Shown here piece after piece: positions 54,495 to 61,504 of a stretch of DNA of 64,000 bases. How positions within the stretch are numbered: the stretch's first letter is position 1; every line of letters begins with the position of its first letter. The notes beneath the pieces are model-generated. The model worked only from the letters and a program-made list of their open reading frames with translations, was not told the DNA's origin and ran no database searches. The translations under genes and the position numbers were made by a program. Source of the DNA: TMP-86 sp044226865 (lineage in GTDB: Bacteria; Pseudomonadota; Gammaproteobacteria; Steroidobacterales; Steroidobacteraceae); the NCBI GenBank assembly GCA_044226865.1, contig JBGAGE010000003.1:310001-374000 (forward strand), given 5' to 3'.

Positions 54495-55130
54495 CTATGA
54501 CTTGAACTTGGCGGACGTCTTGGCCCTGATCTCGTCCAGCGTCACGCCCGGCGCCATCTCCACCAGTTCGAAGGGCGAGGAGCGCGTGGGACGGGAGAAC
54601 ACGGCAAGATCGGTGATGACCATGTCCACCACGTTCGCGCCGGTCAGCGGCAATTCGCAACGCGGCTTGAACTTGTGCGATCCGTCCTTGGCGGTGTGCT
54701 CCATCACGATGACGGTCTTCTTCACGCCCGCCACCAGGTCCATGGCCCCGCCCATGCCTTTCACCATCTTTCCGGGCACCATCCAGTTGGCAAGATCCCC
54801 GCCTTCGGAGACTTCCATCGCGCCGAGCACGGAGAGATTGATGTGCCCGCCGCGGATCATGCCGAAGCTGTCGGAGGAGGAAAAATACGAGGAAATGGGC
54901 AGCTGGGTGATGGTCTGCTTGCCGGCGTTGATCAGATCGGGATCTTCCTCGCCCTCGAAGGGAAACGGGCCCATGCCCAGCATGCCGTTCTCGGACTGCA
55001 GCACCACCTTCATCCCGGCGGGAATGTAATTGGCGACCAGCGTGGGGATGCCGATCCCCAGGTTCACATAGAAGCCATCGCGCAGTTCCTTGGCGGCGCG
55101 CATCGCCAGTTCATTACGGTTCCACGGCAT
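54495..55130 (-). CDS. 3-oxoacid CoA-transferase subunit B
   Basis: The 211-residue beta subunit has LGIGIPTLVANY and LQSENGMLGMG, with the catalytic Glu (~residue 47) that carries the CoA thioester. GGHINLSVLGAMEVSEGGDLANW is another family segment. Together with the A subunit it moves CoA between succinyl-CoA and acetoacetate or a related 3-oxoacid. Size and motifs match ScoB/AtoA/PcaJ; the exact substrate cannot be set from sequence. Confidence 0.9.
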   Translation of the reverse strand: MPWNRNELAMRAAKELRDGFYVNLGIGIPTLVANYIPAGMKVVLQSENGMLGMGPFPFEGEEDPDLINAGKQTITQLPISSYFSSSDSFGMIRGGHINLSVLGAMEVSEGGDLANWMVPGKMVKGMGGAMDLVAGVKKTVIVMEHTAKDGSHKFKPRCELPLTGANVVDMVITDLAVFSRPTRSSPFELVEMAPGVTLDEIRAKTSAKFKS

Positions 55131-55148
55131 GATGTGTTCCTCGAGCCT

Positions 55149-55856
55149 TCAGCCCGTGTGCTTGCGCACGGTGCGGTTTTCGATGCGTTTCTGGTAACTC
55201 GTGCCGCGGATGATGCGCTTCACGAAGATGCCCGGCGTGTGGATATGATCCGGATCGAGCTGGCCCGGTTCAACCAGTTCCTCCACTTCCGCGATGGTCA
55301 TGGGGCTGGCACTCGCCATCATGGGATTGAAGTTGCGCGCCGTCTTGCGATAGATGAGGTTGCCTTCGGTATCGCCCTTCCATGCCTTCACCAGCGAGAC
55401 GTCCGCCACCAGGCCCTTCTCCAGCACATAGGTCTCACCGTTGACCACGCGGGTTTCCTTGCCCTCGGCGACCAGCGTGCCGGCGCCGGTGCGGGTGTAG
55501 AAGCCGTAGATGCCGGCGCCGCCCGCGCGGATGCGCTCGGCAAGGGTTCCCTGGGGATTGAATTCCAGCTCCAGCTCCCCGGCCAGGTACTGGCGCTCGA
55601 ATTCCTGGTTCTCGCCCACATAGCTCGAGATCATCTTCTTGATCTGGCGCGTGGCGAGCAGCATGCCCAACCCGAAGCCGTCGACGCCTGCATTGTTCGA
55701 CACCACGGTGAGATTCTTCGCACCCGACTCACGCACCGCGAGAATCAGGTTTTCAGGGATACCGCACAGGCCGAAGCCCCCGGACATCAAGGTCAGTCCG
55801 TCTCGGATCACGCCCTTCAGGGCGCTGGCCGCATCGGGATATACTTTGCTGCTCAT
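55149..55856 (-). CDS. 3-oxoacid CoA-transferase subunit A
   Basis: The 235-residue alpha subunit shows MSGGFGLCGIPENLI, VVSNNAGVDGFGLG and GIYGFYTRTGAGT, all typical of ScoA/AtoD/PcaI. It pairs with the B subunit whose gene starts 18 bases later. It begins 19 bases after the FolD stop, part of the same co-directional run. Ketone-body or beta-ketoadipate substrates are both possible. Confidence 0.9.
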   Translation of the reverse strand: MSSKVYPDAASALKGVIRDGLTLMSGGFGLCGIPENLILAVRESGAKNLTVVSNNAGVDGFGLGMLLATRQIKKMISSYVGENQEFERQYLAGELELEFNPQGTLAERIRAGGAGIYGFYTRTGAGTLVAEGKETRVVNGETYVLEKGLVADVSLVKAWKGDTEGNLIYRKTARNFNPMMASASPMTIAEVEELVEPGQLDPDHIHTPGIFVKRIIRGTSYQKRIENRTVRKHTG

Positions 55857-55875
55857 CTTCTTCTCCCCGCCGCCA

Positions 55876-56751
55876 TCAGCCGGCAGCGCGCTTGATCGCT
55901 GAATCCATGGTGTTCGACAACAGCATGGCGATGGTCATCGGCCCCGCGCCACCGGGCACGGGCGTGATCCAGCCGGCGCGCTGTGCGGCGCCGGCGTAAT
56001 CGACATCGCCCACCAACCGGCCGTCGGGCATGCGGTTGATGCCCACATCGAAAACGGCGGCGCCTTCGGCGATCCAGTCACCGGGAATCATCTCCGGCTT
56101 GCCGATGGCCGCGACCACGATGTCGGCGCGCATCACTTCGGCGCGCAGGTCGCGCGTGCGCGTATGACACACGGTGACGGTGGATCCCGCCAGCATCAAT
56201 TCCAGCGCCATGGGCCGGCCGACGATATTGGAAGCGCCCACCACGGTGGCGCGCGCGCCCGTGAGCTTTACACCGTATTCCTGCGCCAGGCGCATGACGC
56301 CAAAGGGCGTGCAGGGCCGCAAATTGGGGCGCTTCTGCGCCAGGAGACCCGTGTTCGTGGGATGAAAGCCATCCACGTCCTTGGTGGGATCGATGGCGTC
56401 CATGATCTCATTGGCATCGAGGCCAGCGGGCAGCGGCAACTGCACCAGGATCCCATCGACTCGTGTGTCCTTGTTGAGCAATTCGACCAGGCCCAGCAAT
56501 TCCTGTCGCGTCACGCTCTCCGGCGGATCGAACGAGAAGGACTCGATGCCAACCTCCGCGCAGGCCTTCTTCTTGTTGCGAACGTAAACGGACGAGGCGG
56601 CATTGTTGCCCACCTGCACCACGGCAAGCCCCGGCGCCCGTCCGTGCGCGGCCACGAAATCACGCACCTTGGCCGCGACTTCGGATCGCACCTTGGCGGC
56701 CACCGCCTTGCCGTCGAGGATGACGGCCTTCTCCCCCTTCCCGTCAGCCAT
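55876..56751 (-). CDS. folD: Bifunctional methylenetetrahydrofolate dehydrogenase/cyclohydrolase
   Basis: The 291-residue enzyme has YVRNKKKACAEVGI with the catalytic Tyr/Lys pair, QLPLPAG, VGASNIVGRPMALELM for NADP and PVPGGAGPMTIAML. It interconverts 5,10-methylene- and 10-formyl-tetrahydrofolate. Start ATG is one base after the AhcY stop. Neighbours AhcY, MetK and formate dehydrogenase give a one-carbon theme. Confidence 0.95.
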   Translation of the reverse strand: MADGKGEKAVILDGKAVAAKVRSEVAAKVRDFVAAHGRAPGLAVVQVGNNAASSVYVRNKKKACAEVGIESFSFDPPESVTRQELLGLVELLNKDTRVDGILVQLPLPAGLDANEIMDAIDPTKDVDGFHPTNTGLLAQKRPNLRPCTPFGVMRLAQEYGVKLTGARATVVGASNIVGRPMALELMLAGSTVTVCHTRTRDLRAEVMRADIVVAAIGKPEMIPGDWIAEGAAVFDVGINRMPDGRLVGDVDYAGAAQRAGWITPVPGGAGPMTIAMLLSNTMDSAIKRAAG

Positions 56752-56752
56752 G

Positions 56753-58165
56753 TCAGTACCGGTAGTGATCGGGCTTGTAGGGGCCCTGCTTGTTCACGCC
56801 GATATAGGCGGCCTGCGAATCCGATAGTTCGGTGAGTTGCGCGCCCAGCTTGGTGAGCTGCAGGCGCGCCACTTTTTCGTCCAGGTGCTTCGGCAGCACG
56901 TACACGCCCAGAGGATACTTGTCCGTGCGCGAATACAGCTCGATCTGCGCCAGCACCTGGTTGGCGAACGAGGAGCTCATCACGTAGGAAGGATGTCCGG
57001 TGCCGCAGCCCAGGTTCACCAGGCGCCCCTCGGCCAGCAGGATGATGCGCTTGCCGTCCGGGAAGATTACATGATCCACCTGCGGCTTGATGTTCTCCCA
57101 CTTGTAGTTGCGCAGCTCGGCCACTTCGATCTCATTGTCGAAGTGCCCGATATTGCAGACGATGGCCTGGTCCTTCATCTCGCGCATGTGCGCCTGGGTG
57201 ATGACACGAGCATTGCCGGTGGCGGAGACGAAGATGTCGGCCTTGTCCGCAGCATACTCCATGGTGACCACGCGGTAGCCCTCCATCGCGGCCTGCAGCG
57301 CGCAGATGGGATCCACTTCCGTCACCCACACCTGCGCGGACAGCGCCCGCAGCGCCTGCGCCGAGCCCTTACCCACATCGCCATAGCCGCACACCACCGC
57401 CACCTTGCCGGCGATCATCACGTCGGTGGCGCGCTTGATGGCATCCACCAGCGACTCGCGGCAGCCGTACAGGTTGTCGAACTTCGACTTGGTGACCGAG
57501 TCGTTCACATTGATGGCCGGAAACGCGAGTTCCTTGTTCTTATGCATCTCGTACAGTCGCTTCACGCCCGTGGTGGTTTCCTCGGTCACGCCCTTGATCT
57601 TGGACAGGCGCGTCGAATACCAGGTGGGGTCGGTTTTCAGGCGCGCCTTGATCGAGGCGAACAGGTACTGTTCTTCCTCGCTGCCGGGCTTCGCCAGGAG
57701 CGAGGCGTTCTTCTCGGCCTTCGCGCCCAGGTGCAACAGGAGCGTCGCATCACCGCCATCGTCGAGGATCATGTTGGAGAAGCCGCCGTCCGGCCACTCG
57801 AAGATGCGGTGCGTGTATTCCCAGTAATCCTGCAGCGTCTCGCCCTTGACCGCGAACACGGCCGTGCCGTTCTTGGCGATGGCGGCGGCCGCATGGTCCT
57901 GCGTCGAGTAGATGTTGCACGAGGCCCAACGCACCTTGGCGCCGAGCGCTTCCAGCGTCTCGATCAGCACCGCGGTCTGGATGGTCATGTGCAGGGAGCC
58001 GGTGATGCGCGCGCCCTTCAGCGGCTGGTCCTTGGCATATTCGGCACGGATGGCCATGAGGCCCGGCATTTCGGTCTCGGCGATCTTGATTTCCTTCTTG
58101 CCCCATTCCCAGAGCGAAAGGTCCTTGACCACGTAGTCGGGGGTAGATTTGGCCGCTGCACTCAT
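56753..58165 (-). CDS. ahcY: Adenosylhomocysteinase
   Basis: The 470-residue NAD-dependent enzyme hydrolyses S-adenosylhomocysteine to homocysteine and adenosine. It has the NAD motif GYGDVGKGSA, NVNDSVTKSKFDNLYGCRESL with catalytic residues, and the C-terminal KLGAQLTELSDSQAAYIG and ending PDHYRY. Length is typical of bacterial forms with the ~40-residue insertion. A terminator separates it from MetK. Confidence 0.96.
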   Translation of the reverse strand: MSAAAKSTPDYVVKDLSLWEWGKKEIKIAETEMPGLMAIRAEYAKDQPLKGARITGSLHMTIQTAVLIETLEALGAKVRWASCNIYSTQDHAAAAIAKNGTAVFAVKGETLQDYWEYTHRIFEWPDGGFSNMILDDGGDATLLLHLGAKAEKNASLLAKPGSEEEQYLFASIKARLKTDPTWYSTRLSKIKGVTEETTTGVKRLYEMHKNKELAFPAINVNDSVTKSKFDNLYGCRESLVDAIKRATDVMIAGKVAVVCGYGDVGKGSAQALRALSAQVWVTEVDPICALQAAMEGYRVVTMEYAADKADIFVSATGNARVITQAHMREMKDQAIVCNIGHFDNEIEVAELRNYKWENIKPQVDHVIFPDGKRIILLAEGRLVNLGCGTGHPSYVMSSSFANQVLAQIELYSRTDKYPLGVYVLPKHLDEKVARLQLTKLGAQLTELSDSQAAYIGVNKQGPYKPDHYRY

Positions 58166-58202
58166 GACGTAAGCTCCGATGATCGATTCAACATGCTGTT
58201 CG

Positions 58203-58238
58203 AAAAGCGGAAGCGGCCGTGACGATGGCCGCTCCCGC
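58203..58238 (-). terminator. Rho-independent terminator between metK and ahcY
   Basis: On the minus strand GCGGGAGCGGCC pairs with GGCCGCTTCCGC (one G-U pair), with an 8-base loop, followed by UUUU. It lies right after the metK stop, so ahcY may have its own promoter or depend on read-through. Confidence 0.75.
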
Positions 58239-58253
58239 GGATGCCGGGCGCCT

Positions 58254-59426
58254 TCAGGCGGCCTTGTTGCCCTTCAACTCGGCGGCGAGGACGCGCGCCT
58301 TGTCGGTACGCTCCCAGGAGAACTCGGCTTCCTTGCGGCCGAAATGGCCGTAGGCAGCGGTCTTCTGATAGATGGGCCGGGCAAGATCCAACATCTCGCG
58401 CAGGCCGAAGGGCGTCAGGTCGAAATGCGCGCGCACCAGCTTGGTGAGCTTCGCATCCGGCAGTTTGCCCGTGCCGAAGGTCTGCACCATGATCGAGGTG
58501 GGCTCGGCCACGCCGATGGCGTAGGACACCTGCACTTCGCAACGTTCAGCCAGGCCCGCCGCCACGATATTCTTGGCCACGTAGCGCGCCGCGTAGGCCG
58601 CCGAGCGGTCCACCTTGGAAGGATCCTTGCCCGAGAACGCGCCGCCACCATGGCGCGCGAACCCGCCGTAGGTGTCGACGATGATCTTGCGCCCGGTGAG
58701 GCCGCAGTCGCCGACCGGACCACCGATGACGAACCGGCCGGTGGGGTTGATGTGGTACTTGGTGTGCTTGTCGATCCACTTCGCTGGCAACACGGGCTTC
58801 AGGATTTCCTCCATCACCGCCTCGCGCAGGGTCTTGGTGGAGACCGAATCCGCATGCTGCGTGGAGAGCACCACCGCCTCGATGCCCACCGGCTTGTCGT
58901 TTTCGTAGCGCAGCGTGACCTGGCTCTTGGCGTCCGGGCGCAGCCAGGGCAGCTTGCCGCTCTTGCGTACCTGCGCCTGCTTCTTCACCAGGCGGTGCGA
59001 GAGGTTGATGGCAGCGGGCATGAGCACGTCGGTCTCGTTGGTGGCATAGCCGAACATCAGGCCCTGGTCGCCCGCCCCCTGCTTCTTTTCATCCTTGCGG
59101 TCCACGCCCTGGGCGATGTCCGGCGACTGCTTGCCGATGATGTTGAGCACCCCGCAGGAAGCGCCATCGAAGCCCATGTCCGAGGTGTCGTAGCCGATGT
59201 CGAGCACGGTCTTGCGCACGATGGCTTCCACATCCACCCAGGCGCTGGTGGTGACCTCGCCCGCGACGATGACCACGCCGGTCTTCACCAGCGTTTCGCA
59301 GGCCACCCGGCCCTTGGGGTCGGCGGCCAGGATGGCATCCAGAATGGCATCGGAGATCTGGTCCGCCACCTTGTCCGGATGGCCTTCCGACACGCTTTCG
59401 CTGGTAAAGGAAAAATCGCTGCTCAT
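58254..59426 (-). CDS. metK: S-adenosylmethionine synthetase
   Basis: The 390-residue enzyme joins ATP and methionine. It has GHPDKVADQISDAI with the first catalytic His, GAGDQGLMFGYA, and GGGAFSGKDPSKVDRSAAY, all typical of MetK. It is preceded by the PfkB-like kinase by 21 bases and followed by a terminator. With AhcY and the kinase it covers SAM synthesis and by-product removal. Confidence 0.96.
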   Translation of the reverse strand: MSSDFSFTSESVSEGHPDKVADQISDAILDAILAADPKGRVACETLVKTGVVIVAGEVTTSAWVDVEAIVRKTVLDIGYDTSDMGFDGASCGVLNIIGKQSPDIAQGVDRKDEKKQGAGDQGLMFGYATNETDVLMPAAINLSHRLVKKQAQVRKSGKLPWLRPDAKSQVTLRYENDKPVGIEAVVLSTQHADSVSTKTLREAVMEEILKPVLPAKWIDKHTKYHINPTGRFVIGGPVGDCGLTGRKIIVDTYGGFARHGGGAFSGKDPSKVDRSAAYAARYVAKNIVAAGLAERCEVQVSYAIGVAEPTSIMVQTFGTGKLPDAKLTKLVRAHFDLTPFGLREMLDLARPIYQKTAAYGHFGRKEAEFSWERTDKARVLAAELKGNKAA

Positions 59427-59447
59427 GTTGAAATGTTCCCGTTGGCT

Positions 59448-60395
59448 TTAACGAAAATTGTCCCTGAAACGCTGTTCGAACTGCTCGCGCGTGAAGCGAT
59501 GGTTCTGCGGACCGCGCGATTCGATCTTGATGGCGCCCATCAAAGACCCCAACCGCCCTGCCGTCTGCCAATCATCGCCGCGCAGGATCCCGTGGATCAG
59601 GCCGGCCCGGAATGCGTCCCCGCAACCAGTGGGATCCACGACCGCGTTCGGCTTGGCGCTGGCGATCTCGAAGGAATCCTGGGCCGTGTAGATGACCGCG
59701 CCCTCTGCGCCCTTGGTCACTACCAATGCCTTCACCCGCGAGGTGACCTCGCGCACCGACCAACCGGTCTTCTGCTGCAGCACCTGCCACTCGTAATCGT
59801 TGACCGCCACCCAGGTGGCCTGTTCGATGAAACGCCGCAGGTCCTCGCCATCGAACATCGGCAGCCCTTGGCCGGGATCGAAGATGAAGGGAATGCCGGC
59901 GGCGGCAAATTGCTCTGCGTGTTCGATCATCGCCTGGCGCCCGTCCGGCGCAACCACGCCGAGCCCGATCCCGGCGGCATCGGCCACCCGGTTCAGATGC
60001 GAATATTGCATGGCCCCGGGATGAAATGCGGTGATCTGGTTGTCATCCAGGTCTGTCGTTATGAAAGCCTGTGCGGTGAACTCGCTGTCGATGACTTTGA
60101 CGTAATCCGCGGGCACGCCCTTTGCCAGCAGCGACTCCCGATAGGGGCCAAAGTCATGACCCACCGTCGCCATGGGATAACCGACCTCCCCCAATAGCTT
60201 CAGGTTATACGCGATATTTGTGGCGCAACCCCCGAATTCTCTTCGCATTTCTGGCACCAGAAAAGACACATTCAGCATGTGGATCTTGTCCGGCAGAATG
60301 TGCGCCTTGAAGCGGTCGGGGAACAGCAGGATGCTGTCATACGCAGCGGACCCGCAGATCAGGACGGATTTCTTGAGGGCTTGTGCGCGTGTCAT
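59448..60395 (-). CDS. PfkB-family kinase, likely adenosine kinase
   Basis: The 315-residue ribokinase-fold protein has GGCATNIAYNLKLLG and the catalytic/anion-hole motif DPTGCGDAFRAG. The next genes are metK and ahcY. Since AhcY releases adenosine, its phosphorylation to AMP would pull the reaction forward, which is a good reason to suspect adenosine kinase. Other PfkB sugar kinases remain possible. ATG at 60395 is preferred over an in-frame Met 20 codons upstream. Confidence 0.8.
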   Translation of the reverse strand: MTRAQALKKSVLICGSAAYDSILLFPDRFKAHILPDKIHMLNVSFLVPEMRREFGGCATNIAYNLKLLGEVGYPMATVGHDFGPYRESLLAKGVPADYVKVIDSEFTAQAFITTDLDDNQITAFHPGAMQYSHLNRVADAAGIGLGVVAPDGRQAMIEHAEQFAAAGIPFIFDPGQGLPMFDGEDLRRFIEQATWVAVNDYEWQVLQQKTGWSVREVTSRVKALVVTKGAEGAVIYTAQDSFEIASAKPNAVVDPTGCGDAFRAGLIHGILRGDDWQTAGRLGSLMGAIKIESRGPQNHRFTREQFEQRFRDNFR

Positions 60396-60473
60396 GCTCG
60401 AGGTCGCATCGCCGGTTTCGGCAAACCTGCGATTGTACCCAGCTTTGGCGCCCAAGGCTCCCGGTTTTGAGCG

Positions 60474-60698
60474 CTATTGATGCGCCGCGGCCGCCAATTC
60501 CTTGACCGCCTTGAGCGAGATCTCGCTCAGGCCATCCCCGCCCTTGGCGTAGTGGGCGACGATCTCACGGCGCATGCGCGGGTCCCAGAACCTTCGCATG
60601 TGGCTCGCCACTTCCGCCACCGCCTTTTCGGGTCCCGACTCGCCCTCGAAGAAGCTGGCGATATCGTTCACCATTTTCGTCAGTTGTGCAGGATTCAT
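60474..60698 (-). CDS. fdsD: Formate dehydrogenase subunit delta
   Basis: The 74-residue protein (MNPAQLTKMVNDIASFFEG..., RRFWDPRMRREIVAHY) matches the small FdsD subunit of NAD-dependent formate dehydrogenases. It stabilises or assembles the FdsABG complex. The ATG overlaps the FdhD stop (ATGA). Confidence 0.88.
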   Translation of the reverse strand: MNPAQLTKMVNDIASFFEGESGPEKAVAEVASHMRRFWDPRMRREIVAHYAKGGDGLSEISLKAVKELAAAAHQ

Positions 60699-61504
60699 TC
60701 CATTCTCGCCGTGTTCTTGATCTTGTGCGGATGCGCGTAGGCGACGTGCTGGCCTGCGCGCGCAAAACCGATCAACGTCATGCCGGATTTCTCGGCCGTT
60801 GAAACCGCAAGGCCGGTGGGCGCCGACACCGCCGCCAACAGGCCGATGCCGACCGTGGCCGATTTCTGCACCATTTCGAAGCTCGCGCGGCTGGTGATCA
60901 GCATATACCCCTTGGCCAGGTCCATTCCCGCCCGCAGCAGCGAACCGATGGTCTTGTCGAGCGCATTGTGGCGACCCACGTCTTCACGCACGCTGTGCAG
61001 ACCCTTTCCCGCCACCACCCAGCCGGCCGCGTGCACGCTTCCGGTGCGCGCATTCACCGGCTGCCGCGAGGATAGATCACGCAAGGCGGCATGAAGTTCA
61101 TCGGCATCGACCTGCGGCCCCGCGGGCACGGTGTTCACCGGACGCATGGCCTGTTCGACGGTCTCCGCGCCACACAGCCCGCAGCCGGTGCGGCCGGTCA
61201 GATTGCGGCGCTGTTGCAGCAAAGCGGAAAAGCGCGCCGGGGCGATGCGGATGTGGACATCGATGGCGGCTGCTCCTTCCTCGATACGGATTTCATGAAT
61301 CTCTCCCTGATTCGCCACCAAGCCCTCGCTGACCGTGAAGCCCACCGCGAAGTCCTCGAGGTCGGCGGGCGTCGCCAGCATAACCACATGCGGCACGCCT
61401 TGGTAGACCAATGCAATCGGCGCCTCTTCGGCAACCGCATCCGTCGTGAGCGAGCGTGCTCCTCCCGAATAGCGTTCGACCCGCCGCTCAGACGTGGTTT
61501 GCAT
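60695..61504 (-). CDS. fdhD: Formate dehydrogenase accessory sulfurtransferase
   Basis: The 269-residue protein has TGCGLCGAE with the CxxC loop that passes sulfur to the molybdenum cofactor, and AAGWVVAGKGLHSVREDVGRHNALDK, a conserved FdhD segment. It is needed for active formate dehydrogenase. Its start lies inside the end of fdsA (17-base overlap), and its stop overlaps FdsD. Confidence 0.94.
   Translation of the reverse strand: MQTTSERRVERYSGGARSLTTDAVAEEAPIALVYQGVPHVVMLATPADLEDFAVGFTVSEGLVANQGEIHEIRIEEGAAAIDVHIRIAPARFSALLQQRRNLTGRTGCGLCGAETVEQAMRPVNTVPAGPQVDADELHAALRDLSSRQPVNARTGSVHAAGWVVAGKGLHSVREDVGRHNALDKTIGSLLRAGMDLAKGYMLITSRASFEMVQKSATVGIGLLAAVSAPTGLAVSTAEKSGMTLIGFARAGQHVAYAHPHKIKNTARME

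Noticed and set aside
58166..58253. Possible SAH or SAM riboswitch between metK and ahcY
   Set aside because: The sequence has no recognisable SAH or SAM riboswitch core; the hairpin there is followed by a U tract and fits a terminator better.
59427..59447. SAM riboswitch before metK
   Set aside because: Only 21 bases separate the kinase stop and metK start, too short for any known SAM riboswitch.
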